This document shows positions 16,810 to 24,741 of a DNA stretch of 64,000 nucleotides, in pieces. The first letter of the stretch is position 1. The number at the start of each line of letters is the position of its first letter. The notes beneath the pieces are model-generated. The model did no database searches and was not told where the DNA came from. It was given only the letters and a program-made list of their open reading frames with translations. The stretch is from assembly GCF_013410565.1 (NCBI RefSeq), contig NZ_JACCFO010000001.1:3162001-3226000 (forward strand), in the 5' to 3' direction. A program made the translations under genes and the position numbers. Source of the DNA: Streptomonospora nanhaiensis. Its GTDB lineage: Bacteria > Actinomycetota > Actinomycetes > Streptosporangiales > Streptosporangiaceae.

Positions 16810-17703
16810 ATGTTCCGTCACACCAAGCACCTGCAGTTCGAGGCCAAGCCGGAGAAGCCGGACGCGCTGTACGCCATGAAACTGCAGGAGCTGATCGGCG
16901 GCGCGTTCGGCGAGATGACCGTGACCATGCAGTACCTCTTCCAGGGCTGGAACTGCCGCATGGAGGGGAAGTACAAGGACCTGATCATGGACGTCGCCAC
17001 CGAGGAGATCGGGCACGTGGAGATGCTGGCCACGATGGTCGCCCGGCTCCTGGAGGGCGCGCCCGACGACGTCACCGCCGAGGCCGTGAAGGACCCGGCC
17101 GTGGCGGCCGTGGTGGGCGGGATGAACCCGCAGCACGCCATCGTGGGCGGCGGCGGCCCCGTCCTCGCCGATTCGGCCGGCACGCCGTGGAACGGCAAGT
17201 ACATCGTCGCCAGCGGCAACCTGATGGCCGACTTCCGCGCCAACGTGGCCGCCGAGGCCCAAGGGCGGCTGCAGACCGCGCGGCTGTACCACATGACCGA
17301 CGACCCCGGCGTCAAGGCCATGCTCAAGTTCAACCTGGCGCGCGACACCTACCATCAGAACCTGTGGCTGGCGGCGATCCAGCAGCTCCAGGAGGACGGC
17401 GTGGAGGGGCCCGTGGTGCCCTCCGACCTGTTCGACGAGGAGAACCAGGAGCACGCCGGAACGTTGTGGCACCTGTCCGACGGCACGGAGTCCGACCAGG
17501 GGGTGTGGGCGTCCGGGCCGGCACCCGACGGCCGCCACACGTTCGAGTTCCTGGCCGATCCCGCCGCGCTGGGCGGCCCGGCGTCGGGTCCGGCGCCCAA
17601 GCCGACCCAGTACGTGACCTCGCACGCCGACGCCTCGGGCAAGCCCAAGCAGCCGCCGCAGGCCAAGGGGCCGGGCGAGCGGATCAAGGACGCGTTCCAG
17701 TAG
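16810..17703 (+). CDS. Manganese-containing (non-heme) catalase
   Basis: This di-manganese ferritin-fold enzyme disproportionates hydrogen peroxide in the cytoplasm. The 297-aa product shows the metal ligands in order: Glu in GGAFGEMTVTMQYLFQGWN, Glu and His in VATEEIGHVEMLATM, Glu in NVAAEAQGRLQTARLYHM, and His in ARDTYHQNLWLAAI. NPQHAIVGGGGPVLADS is the usual family loop. The C-terminal 60 residues are a Gly/Pro-rich tail ending in GPGERIKDAFQ. ATG 16810 has AAGGAGGG upstream. A 15-bp hairpin follows the stop codon. The gene is divergent from the sugar importer and has no partner. Confidence 0.93.
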   Translation: MFRHTKHLQFEAKPEKPDALYAMKLQELIGGAFGEMTVTMQYLFQGWNCRMEGKYKDLIMDVATEEIGHVEMLATMVARLLEGAPDDVTAEAVKDPAVAAVVGGMNPQHAIVGGGGPVLADSAGTPWNGKYIVASGNLMADFRANVAAEAQGRLQTARLYHMTDDPGVKAMLKFNLARDTYHQNLWLAAIQQLQEDGVEGPVVPSDLFDEENQEHAGTLWHLSDGTESDQGVWASGPAPDGRHTFEFLADPAALGGPASGPAPKPTQYVTSHADASGKPKQPPQAKGPGERIKDAFQ

Positions 17704-17725
17704 CCGGACGGTCGCCGCGGGTCTC

Positions 17726-17758
17726 CGGCGCCCGCGCCCCCGCGGGGCGCGGGCGCCG
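17726..17758 (+). terminator. Rho-independent-like hairpin after Mn catalase
   Basis: A perfect 15-bp stem (17726-17740 with 17744-17758) closes a 3-nt loop, 23 nt after the catalase stop codon. There is no T-run, as is usual in high-GC actinobacteria. Confidence 0.65.
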
Positions 17759-17834
17759 TGTCTGTGCGGGGCCGGTCCGCGGCACGGGGCCGGGTCCGCC
17801 CCACTCCCCCGCTCCGGGCCGACGACCCGGTGCT

Positions 17835-17847
17835 TAGCCTGTATGCC
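17835..17847 (+). promoter_or_regulatory. Candidate leaderless -10 element for the AraC gene
   Basis: TAGCCT at 17835-17840 is followed by 7 nt and the GTG at 17848. No Shine-Dalgarno sequence is present. Confidence 0.5.
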
Positions 17848-18687
17848 GTGGTCAGACACGAGATTCCCGCCGGGCCCGCGGCCCGCCCGCGCGCCGCCCG
17901 GCCGACGCGCGGCGGCGCGGTCGACAGCCGCAGGCTGCCGCGCTACGCGGCGGGCGAGATCGCGGTGCCCTTCGTCATCGCCACGGCCGCCGAGGCCATC
18001 GACCGCGACACGTTCTGGGAGGAGCACTCCCACCCCACCCACGAACTGCTCTGGAACGAGCGGGGGGCGTCGTGGGCGAGGATCGGCGGCCGGGTCTGGA
18101 CGGTCACACCGACGGCGGGCCTGTGGATTCCGGCCGGCGCACCCCACTCGGGCTGGGCTCCGGCGGGGACCCTGCACCGCGCCGCGCAGTTCGGGATCCA
18201 CGCGGTGCCGCCGCTGGCGGACCGGCCCACCGCCGTGGCGACCACGCCGCTGCTTCGGCTGCTGCTGGACCGGCTGGACTCCGAGGGCCTGGACGCCCCG
18301 GCGCGCTCGCGGACCGAGGCGATGGTGCTGGACCTCCTCGCCCCCGCCGAGCGCGAGCTGACCCTGCGGATCCCGGAGTCGCCGCTGCTGGCCCCCATTG
18401 TCGCCGCCGTGCGCGGCAACCCCGCCGACACCACGACGCTGGCGGCGTGGGCGGCGCGCCTGGGCGTGAGCACGCGCACCATCACCCGCGCGTTCCACGC
18501 CGAGACCGGCGCCGGGTTCAGCCGGTGGGTGGCCACCGCCCGGGTGCAGCACGCCATGGCGCTGCTGGCCGGGGGCGAGGAGATCGACGAGGTGGCCGCG
18601 CGTGTGGGGTACCACTCGGCGAGCGCGTTCGGCGCCGCCTTCCGGCGGATCACGGGGGTGAGCCCGGGACGCTTCCGGGCCCGGTGA
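17848..18687 (+). CDS. AraC/XylS-family transcriptional regulator
   Basis: This is a 279-aa regulator. Residues about 30-140 form a cupin-like sensor domain (REEHSHPTHELLW-type metal-box region seen as WEEHSHPTHELLWNERG, and GLWIPAGAPHSGWAP). Residues about 185-279 hold the paired AraC helix-turn-helix (WAARLGVSTRTITRAFHAET, and EVAARVGYHSASAFGAAFRR), ending ITGVSPGRFRAR. The GTG at 17848 is preferred over a GTG at 17758 because of a correctly spaced TAGCCT hexamer and because 17758 lies inside the catalase terminator. It precedes the iron importer on the same strand by 294 nt and may regulate it, by analogy with siderophore-responsive AraC proteins. Confidence 0.88.
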   Translation: MVRHEIPAGPAARPRAARPTRGGAVDSRRLPRYAAGEIAVPFVIATAAEAIDRDTFWEEHSHPTHELLWNERGASWARIGGRVWTVTPTAGLWIPAGAPHSGWAPAGTLHRAAQFGIHAVPPLADRPTAVATTPLLRLLLDRLDSEGLDAPARSRTEAMVLDLLAPAERELTLRIPESPLLAPIVAAVRGNPADTTTLAAWAARLGVSTRTITRAFHAETGAGFSRWVATARVQHAMALLAGGEEIDEVAARVGYHSASAFGAAFRRITGVSPGRFRAR

Positions 18688-18755
18688 GCCCGGCGGGTCG
18701 GGGGGTTCCGATGTGCGATGTCCGTTTCGCTAGAAATCGTGTCGCATACGCGGTA

Positions 18756-18803
18756 TTGCGTACCTTTGGGAGCTCTTCTAAATTCGGTTAGGCAAACCTA
18801 ACC
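18756..18803 (+). promoter_or_regulatory. Iron importer promoter with DtxR/IdeR (DmdR) iron box
   Basis: Positions 18783-18801 match the 19-bp consensus TTAGGTTAGGCTAACCTAA at 17 positions. The box also contains a perfect inverted repeat, GGTTAGG (18786-18792) and CCTAACC (18797-18803). A weak -35 TTGCGT (18756-18761) and -10 CTAAAT (18778-18783, 16-bp spacer) lie just upstream, so bound repressor would overlap the promoter. Control by iron-loaded DtxR-family repressor is strongly inferred for the three genes downstream. Confidence 0.82.
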
Positions 18804-18981
18804 AACCGCCACGGCCGCGGCGGCGTACGCCCCCGCGCCCCGCACCGCGGTGGTCCGGCCGCCATCCCCCGCCCGCCCGGCGGCGCCTCCGCGCCACCGG
18901 GCGCCCCGGGCGGTCCTCACACCGGGCCCCGCACCACGCCGCGGCGGCGGCCGCACCCACGGCCACAACCGGAAGGAAACC

Positions 18982-20007
18982 ATGCCCCGCGCTTCACGGC
19001 TGGCCGCGCTGTCCACGGCCGCACTGCTCGCCTGCGCGCTCACCGCCTGCTCCGCCGCATCCGGCGGCGAGGGCGGGGGCGAGGGCTCCGGCGACTGGAC
19101 CCCCATCACCATCGAGCACGCGCTGGGCACGACCACCATCGAGTCCAAGCCCGAGCGCGTCGCCACGGTCAACTGGGCCAACCACGAGGTCCCGCTGGCC
19201 CTGGGCGTCGTGCCGGTCGGCATGGCCGCCGCCAACTTCGGCGACGACGACGGCGACGGCGTGCTGCCCTGGGTCGAGGAGCGGCTGGAGGAGCTGGACG
19301 CCGAGACGCCGGTGCTGTTCGACGAGACCGACGGCATCGACTTCGAGGCGGTCGCCGACACCCGGCCCGACGTGATCCTCGCCGCCTACTCCGGGCTGAC
19401 CCAGGAGGACTACGACACGCTGAGCGAGATCGCGCCCGTCGTCGCCTACCCCGAGACCGCGTGGGGCACCCCGTGGCGGGAGATGATCGAGCTGAACAGC
19501 CGGGCGATCGGCATGGCCGACGAGGGCGCCGAACTCATCTCCGACCTGGAGGGCGAGATCGAGGCCGCCGTGGCCGAGCACCCCGAGATCGAGGGCCGGT
19601 CGGCGATGTTCCTCACCCACGTGGACGCCACCGACCTCAGCGAGGTCAGCTTCTACACCACGCACGACACCCGCGCCCAGTTCTTCGCCGACCTCGGCCT
19701 GGAGACCCCGGGCAGCATCGCCGACGCCTCGGCCGAGACCGACCAGTTCTCCCTGACGCGCAGCGCCGAGCGGGCGGACTCGTTCAACGACGTCGACATC
19801 ATCGTGACCTACGGCGGCGACGACCTGGTGGAGAGCCTGGAGGAGGACCCGCTGCTGTCGCAGATGCCGGCGGTGGCCGACGGCGCGGTCGTCAACCTGC
19901 CCGGCGAGGAGCCGCTGGGCACCGCGGCGAACCCCACGCCGCTGTCGATCTCCTGGGTCCTGGAGGACTACCTCGCGCTGCTGTCCGCGGCCGCCGGCGA
20001 GGCGTAG
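18982..20007 (+). CDS. Iron-siderophore ABC transporter substrate-binding lipoprotein
   Basis: This is a 341-aa extracytoplasmic binding protein of the FecB/FepB (helical-backbone) class. The signal peptide (LAALSTAALLACALTAC) ends in a lipobox with Cys near residue 23. The mature part has TTIESKPERVATVNWANHEV, ALGVVPVGMAAANFGDDDGD, RPDVILAAYSGLTQEDY, IAPVVAYPETAWGTPW and IIVTYGGDDLVESLEED. ATG 18982 is preceded by AAGGAAA. The stop overlaps the GTG of the first permease by one base. It captures ferric-siderophore complexes and delivers them to the permeases. An iron box in the promoter supports the role. The siderophore type is unknown. Confidence 0.93.
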   Translation: MPRASRLAALSTAALLACALTACSAASGGEGGGEGSGDWTPITIEHALGTTTIESKPERVATVNWANHEVPLALGVVPVGMAAANFGDDDGDGVLPWVEERLEELDAETPVLFDETDGIDFEAVADTRPDVILAAYSGLTQEDYDTLSEIAPVVAYPETAWGTPWREMIELNSRAIGMADEGAELISDLEGEIEAAVAEHPEIEGRSAMFLTHVDATDLSEVSFYTTHDTRAQFFADLGLETPGSIADASAETDQFSLTRSAERADSFNDVDIIVTYGGDDLVESLEEDPLLSQMPAVADGAVVNLPGEEPLGTAANPTPLSISWVLEDYLALLSAAAGEA

Positions 20008-21050
20008 TGGCGGCGACCGACGCCCCGCCGGCCCCGGGCACCGCCGCCGCGCGGTCCCCGGGGCCGCGCCGGGTCCTGGGGCTGGCCGGGCTGGCCGCCG
20101 CCCTGGCGGCGCTGATGTTCGCCTCGATCACCGTCGGCTCGCGCACGGTGCCCTGGCCGGAGATCGCCGCCGCCCTGGGCGGCTCGGTCGAGGGCTTCGA
20201 CCAGGCGGCGGTCGCCAAGCGCGTCCCGCGCACCCTGCTGGCGGTGCTGGCGGGCGCGGCCCTGGGGCTGTCGGGCGCGGCCATGCAGGGGGTGACGCGC
20301 AACCCGCTGGCCGATCCGGGGATCCTGGGCGTGAACATGGGCGCGTCGCTGGCCGTGGTCACCGGGATCTCCTACTTCGGCCTGGCCTCGGCGACCGCGA
20401 CCATCTGGACGGCGATCGCGGGCGCGGGCGCCACGGCGGTGTTCGTGCACGTCATCGGGTCGCTGGGGCGGGGCGGCGCGACACCGCTCAAGCTCGCCCT
20501 GGCGGGGGCGGCGACCTCGGTCGCGCTGTCGTCGTTCATCAGCGCCGTGGTGCTGCCGCGCAACGACGTCGCCGACCAGGTGCGGTCCTGGCAGATCGGC
20601 GGGGTGGGCGGCGGCACCTACGAGGCCATAGCCCAGGTGCTGCCGTTCCTGGCGGTCGGTGCGGCCGTGTGCCTGCTGTCGGCCAACGGCCTGGACCTGC
20701 TCGCCCTGGGCGACGAACTGGCGGCCGGACTGGGCACGCGGGTGGCCGTGGTGCGGACGGCGGCGTCGCTGGGCGCCGTCGTGCTGTGCGGCGCGACCAC
20801 CGCCGTCACCGGGCCGATCGGGTTCGTGGGACTCGTCGTGCCGCACCTGTGCCGGCTGCTCGTCGGGGTGGGCCACCGGTGGCTGCTGCCGTTCTCCGTG
20901 CTGGGCGGCGCCGCGCTGCTGACGGCGGCCGACGTGGTCGGCCGCCTGGTGGCCCGGCCCGCGGAGATCGACGTGGGGATTGTGACCGCGCTGATCGGCG
21001 CCCCGTTCTTCGTCTACATCGTCCGCCGCCAGAAGGTGCGTGCGCTGTGA
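20007..21050 (+). CDS. FecCD-family iron-siderophore permease, subunit 1
   Basis: This is a 347-aa permease of the BtuC/FecCD family with about ten membrane helices. Family motifs are RVPRTLLAVLAGAALGLSGA, AMQGVTRNPLADPGILGVNM, and the C-terminal GPIGFVGLVVPHLCRLLVG with LGGAALLTAADVVGRLVARP and VGIVTALIGAPFFVYIVRRQ. The GTG start shares a base with the upstream TAG (20005-20007), indicating translational coupling. It pairs with the next gene to form the membrane channel. Confidence 0.93.
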   Translation: MAATDAPPAPGTAAARSPGPRRVLGLAGLAAALAALMFASITVGSRTVPWPEIAAALGGSVEGFDQAAVAKRVPRTLLAVLAGAALGLSGAAMQGVTRNPLADPGILGVNMGASLAVVTGISYFGLASATATIWTAIAGAGATAVFVHVIGSLGRGGATPLKLALAGAATSVALSSFISAVVLPRNDVADQVRSWQIGGVGGGTYEAIAQVLPFLAVGAAVCLLSANGLDLLALGDELAAGLGTRVAVVRTAASLGAVVLCGATTAVTGPIGFVGLVVPHLCRLLVGVGHRWLLPFSVLGGAALLTAADVVGRLVARPAEIDVGIVTALIGAPFFVYIVRRQKVRAL

Positions 21051-22081
21051 GCCTCTCCACCGCCGAGTCCGTCGGCCGCGACCGGGCGCGGCGCGCGCGC
21101 CGCCGCCGCGGCGTGATCGGCCTGCTGGCCGCGCTGATCGCCGCGGCCTTCGCCGTGAGCCTGATGGTGGGGCGGACGTTCTACCCGCCCGGCGACGTGC
21201 TGGGGGTGCTGCTCGGCCAGGACGTGCCGGGCGCCTCGTTCACCGTGGGGCGGCTGCGGCTGCCGCGCGCGGTGCTGGCGCTGGTGGCCGGGCTGTGCTT
21301 CGGGCTGGCCGGGGTGACCTTCCAGACGCTGCTGCGCAACCCGCTGGCCAGCCCGGACATCATCGGGATCAACTGGGCGGCGGGCGCGGCGGCGACCTTC
21401 GCGATCGTGGTGCTCTCCCTCGACGGCATCGGGGTGTCGGCGTTCGCGATCACCGCCGGGCTGCTGGTGGCGGGGGCCGTGTACCTGCTGTCGTTCAGGA
21501 ACGGGGTCTCGGGGACGCGGCTGATCCTCATCGGCATCGGGATCTCGGCGATGCTGGAGAGCGTCACCTCCTACATCCTGGACCAGGCGGCCTCGTGGGA
21601 CCTCCAGGAGGCGATGCGGTGGCTGACCGGCAGCCTCAACGGCGCCACGTGGGGCCAGACCGTTCCGGTGGCGGCCGCGCTGCTGGTGATCGGGCCGGTG
21701 CTGCTGGCGCAGTCCACCCGCCTGTCGCTCATCCAGCTGGGCGACGAGACGGCGGCGGCGCTGGGCGTGCGGGTGGAGCTGGTGCGGCTCGTCGCCGTCG
21801 TGGGGTCGGTGGGCCTCATCGCCTTCGCGACGGCCGCGGCCGGGCCGATCGCGTTCGTCGCGTTCCTCTCGGGTCCGATCGCGGCGCGGATCGTGGGGCG
21901 CGACGGTTCCCTGCTCCTGCCGGCGGCCCTGGTGGGGGCGCTGCTGGTGCTGGTGGCCGACTTCTGCGGACAGTTCGCGTTCGGCACGCGCTACCCGGTG
22001 GGGGTGATCACCGGCGCCCTGGGCGCGCCCTACCTCGTCTACCTGATCGTGCGCACCAACCGGGCGGGCGGCTCCCTGTAG
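21047..22081 (+). CDS. FecCD-family iron-siderophore permease, subunit 2
   Basis: This is a 344-aa paralog of the preceding permease. Motifs are RLPRAVLALVAGLCFGLAGV, QTLLRNPLASPDIIGINWAA, ETAAALGVRVELVRLVA, GPIAFVAFLSGPIAARIVG and PVGVITGALGAPYLVYLIVR. The GTG start overlaps the previous stop as GTGA (21047-21050). The operon ends here: the next gene is on the other strand, so no FecE/FhuC-like ATPase is encoded locally and it must be supplied from elsewhere. Confidence 0.93.
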   Translation: MSLSTAESVGRDRARRARRRRGVIGLLAALIAAAFAVSLMVGRTFYPPGDVLGVLLGQDVPGASFTVGRLRLPRAVLALVAGLCFGLAGVTFQTLLRNPLASPDIIGINWAAGAAATFAIVVLSLDGIGVSAFAITAGLLVAGAVYLLSFRNGVSGTRLILIGIGISAMLESVTSYILDQAASWDLQEAMRWLTGSLNGATWGQTVPVAAALLVIGPVLLAQSTRLSLIQLGDETAAALGVRVELVRLVAVVGSVGLIAFATAAAGPIAFVAFLSGPIAARIVGRDGSLLLPAALVGALLVLVADFCGQFAFGTRYPVGVITGALGAPYLVYLIVRTNRAGGSL

Positions 22082-22104
22082 CGCCGGGGGCGCCGGCCGG
22101 GCGC

Positions 22105-22758
22105 TCAGGCCAGGCCGGCGTCGTGGGCGAGCAGGGCGATCTGGGTGCGGTTGTCCAGGCCGAGCTTGGCCAGGACGCTGGAGACGTGGGCCTTGACCGT
22201 GGCCACGCTCATGTACAGCTCGGCGGCGATCTCGGCGTTGGTGCGGCCCCGGGCCACGGCCAGGACCACGTCGTTCTCGCGGGGGCTCAGCGCGGCGAGG
22301 GCGTCGCGGGCGCGGTCGTAGGCGTCGGCCTGGGTGGCGGCGCGGTCCATCAGGCGGCGCGTGATGCGGGGCGAGAGGATCGGCTCGCCCTCGGCGATCC
22401 GCCGGACGGCCGCGGCGATGCGCGGCGGCGGGGTGTCCTTGAGCAGGAACCCGCCGGCGCCCGCGCGCAGGGCGCGCAGGATGTTCTCGTCGGTGTCGAA
22501 CGTGGTGAGCACGATGACCTCGGGCGCGCCGGGGCGGGCGCGCAGGCGGCGGGTGGCGGTGATGCCGTCGACGCGCGGCATGCGCAGGTCCATCAGCACG
22601 ACGTGGGGGCGGTGGGTGTCGACGGCCGCGAGCACCTCGTCGCCGTCGGCTGCCTCGCCGACCACCGTGATCCCGTTGGCGCCGTCGAGCATCATGGCCA
22701 GGCCGCCCCGGACCAGGGCGTCGTCGTCCACGACGAGGACGCGCAGCTCACCGGTCAT
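22105..22758 (-). CDS. NarL/FixJ-family response regulator
   Basis: This is a 217-aa response regulator. The receiver domain (residues 1-120) has the acidic pair in VLVVDDDALVRGG, the phospho-acceptor Asp57 in HVVLMDLRMPRVDG, Thr in VIVLTTFDTDE and Lys in GFLLKDTPP. The C-terminal LuxR-type helix-turn-helix (residues 150-215) reads LSPRENDVVLAVARGRTNAE, followed by VATVKAHVSSVLAKLGLDNR. Its ATG overlaps the TGA of the sensor kinase gene (ATGA at 22755-22758), so the pair is translationally coupled. Target genes are unknown. Confidence 0.95.
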   Translation of the reverse strand: MTGELRVLVVDDDALVRGGLAMMLDGANGITVVGEAADGDEVLAAVDTHRPHVVLMDLRMPRVDGITATRRLRARPGAPEVIVLTTFDTDENILRALRAGAGGFLLKDTPPPRIAAAVRRIAEGEPILSPRITRRLMDRAATQADAYDRARDALAALSPRENDVVLAVARGRTNAEIAAELYMSVATVKAHVSSVLAKLGLDNRTQIALLAHDAGLA

Positions 22759-23951
22759 GGCGGCCATGGTAGCCAGGCGCGCAGCCGGAACTCCCCGGCG
22801 GCCGCCCCGTGGTCGAGCCGGCCGCCCGCCAGGTGCACCCGCTCGGTGAGCCCGACCAGGCCGGTGCCGGTGCCGGAGGCGCCGGACGGCGCGCCGCCCG
22901 GCGGGGGCAGCGGGTTGGCGACGGAGGCGGTGAGGCCGTCGCCGGGGCGGCCGCGCACGGCGACGGCGACGGGGCGGCCGGGGGCGTGCCTGCGCGCGTT
23001 GGTCAGGCCCTCCTGGACGACGCGGTACAGCGCGCGGGCCGTGCCCGGCGGGAGCCGGTCGAGGCCGGCCGCCTCCTCGCGGTAGTCGACCTCGGTCCCG
23101 GCCGCGCGGGACTCGGCCACCAGGCCCGACAGGGCGGCCGGGGGCGGGCGCAGCCCTTCGGGCCCGTCGAGGTCGTCGCCGGGTGCGCCTTCGTCGGCGC
23201 GCAGCAGCACGATCACCTCGCGCAATTCCTCCAGCGCCTGGTGGACGCCCTCACGCACCACACCGGCGGCGTGCGCCAGCCGCTCGGGCGATGAGTCGGG
23301 GCGGTACTCCAGCGCGCCGGCGTAGGTGGCCAGCAGGGTGAGCCGGTGCGCGAGGACGTCGTGCATCTCGCGCGCCAGCCGGGTCCGCTCGGCCATGCGG
23401 GCCTCGGCGACGCGGCGGCCCTGCTCGGCCTCGGCGCGCCGGGCGCGCTCGCGCAGCGACTCCACGAGCGCGCGGTGCGCGCGCAGCAGGGCGCCCCAGC
23501 CGACCATCGCGCCGTACCCGGCGGCGATGAGCAGCAGCCACCAGCCGTAGGAGATGCCGCCGCTGGGCTGCACGAAGCCCTGGACGGCGTGGGCGGCCAG
23601 GCCGGCGGCGGCCACGGCGGCGGCGACGGGGAGGCGGTGGCGCTGGGCGACGAGCAGGACGGCCAGGGTCGCGGCGGGCGTGGCCGCCGGTGAGAGCAGG
23701 GCCAGGGCGGTCAGGGCCAGCGCGGCGGGCACCGGGCGCCACAGGGCGACGGGGGCGCCGGCCCAGGCGAGCACGCCCACGGCGATGTCCAGCGCCGGAT
23801 AGGCACCGGGCGGGCCGTCCACCAGGCGCTGCCACACGGTGGCCGCGATCAGCGGGAGCACGGCGGCGGCCACGGCCGCGGCGGCGAGGGGCGTGGGCCG
23901 CCAGGGGGCACCGCCTTCGCCGGCGGGGAGCACGCTGACCTCGGTTTTCAT
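22755..23951 (-). CDS. Two-component sensor histidine kinase (HisKA_3, NarX/DesK-like)
   Basis: This is a 398-aa membrane kinase. Several membrane helices span residues about 20-160 (PLAAAAVAAAVLPLIAATVW, and ISYGWWLLLIAAGYGAMVGW). A short coiled coil of Arg/Glu follows, then the dimerisation and phosphoacceptor helix EMHDVLAHRLTLL with His197. The ATPase domain has the N box QEGLTNARRHAPGRP and the G box GTGTGLVGLTERVHLAGG. The sensor part has no large outside domain, so the signal may be membrane state or a drug, as for many DesK/LiaS-like kinases. The start is supported by TACCCT 6 nt upstream. It acts on the coupled response regulator. Confidence 0.93.
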   Translation of the reverse strand: MKTEVSVLPAGEGGAPWRPTPLAAAAVAAAVLPLIAATVWQRLVDGPPGAYPALDIAVGVLAWAGAPVALWRPVPAALALTALALLSPAATPAATLAVLLVAQRHRLPVAAAVAAAGLAAHAVQGFVQPSGGISYGWWLLLIAAGYGAMVGWGALLRAHRALVESLRERARRAEAEQGRRVAEARMAERTRLAREMHDVLAHRLTLLATYAGALEYRPDSSPERLAHAAGVVREGVHQALEELREVIVLLRADEGAPGDDLDGPEGLRPPPAALSGLVAESRAAGTEVDYREEAAGLDRLPPGTARALYRVVQEGLTNARRHAPGRPVAVAVRGRPGDGLTASVANPLPPPGGAPSGASGTGTGLVGLTERVHLAGGRLDHGAAAGEFRLRAWLPWPP

Positions 23952-24167
23952 CGGGCCAGGGTAGCCCCGGCGGGCGCGGTGCCGACACCGACCAAAGTCG
24001 GGGTCAGGCGGTCCGGAGGTCGGGGCGCGGAGGGCCGAGCGCCCGATGCGCGGCGGGCGGCGCGGCGACGAGGGTGGGAGGCGCGCGGTCGGGGCCGTCG
24101 GGACCCGTCGGGGGCCACCGGTCGCCGCGCGACCGCAGGAACGCCAGGACACGACCAAGGGAGAACC

Positions 24168-24680
24168 GTGACCGGTCAGGACACGACGCGCACGCAGGAA
24201 ACGCCCCAGAGGGAGCGCGCGCGGGAAGCGGCGCAGGAAGCGGCCCGGAGGACCTCACCGCCCGTCGCGCCGGGCCGCACCGCCGCGTCCGCGCGGCGCA
24301 GGCGCGTCCGCCGGGCGCTCGCCGTGGGCGGCGCGGTCGCGGCGTCGCTGGCGGTGTGGGCGGTGGCCGTGGCGGCGGGCGTGGAGGTGGAGGCGGTGCA
24401 GGGCGGCGCGGTGCGGCCGGTGGGCCCGGCGGCGGTCGCTGTGGCGAGCCTGGCGGCGGGGCTCGCGGGCTGGGCACTGCTGGCCCTCCTGGAGCGCACG
24501 GTACGGCGGCCGGCGCCGCACCGCCTGTGGACGGCGGTGGCGGTGGCCTTCCTCGTCCTGTCCCTCGTCGGCCCGCTCACCAGCGGCACCGGCGCGGCGG
24601 GCACCGCCGTCCTCCTGCTCCTCCACACCGCCCCGGCGGCCGTCCTCATCCCCCTCCTCCCCCGAGCCGCATGCCGCTGA
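24168..24680 (+). CDS. DUF6069-family membrane protein
   Basis: This is a 170-aa protein. The first 45 residues are charged and cytoplasmic. Four membrane helices follow (ALAVGGAVAASLAVWAVAVA, AAVAVASLAAGLAGWALLAL, AVAVAFLVLSLVGPL, and AVLLLLHTAPAAVLIPLLP). The ASLAAGLAGWALLALLERT segment and the final LIPLL are typical of DUF6069 proteins, which have no known function. GTG 24168 is preceded by AAGGGAGAA. It is divergent from the sensor kinase and 61 nt upstream of the hydrolase. Confidence 0.75.
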   Translation: MTGQDTTRTQETPQRERAREAAQEAARRTSPPVAPGRTAASARRRRVRRALAVGGAVAASLAVWAVAVAAGVEVEAVQGGAVRPVGPAAVAVASLAAGLAGWALLALLERTVRRPAPHRLWTAVAVAFLVLSLVGPLTSGTGAAGTAVLLLLHTAPAAVLIPLLPRAACR

Positions 24681-24741
24681 GGCCGACCGGGCCGGCCGCC
24701 CCTACCGGACAACGGATCAACGGAACGGAGTCGGTGCCGCA

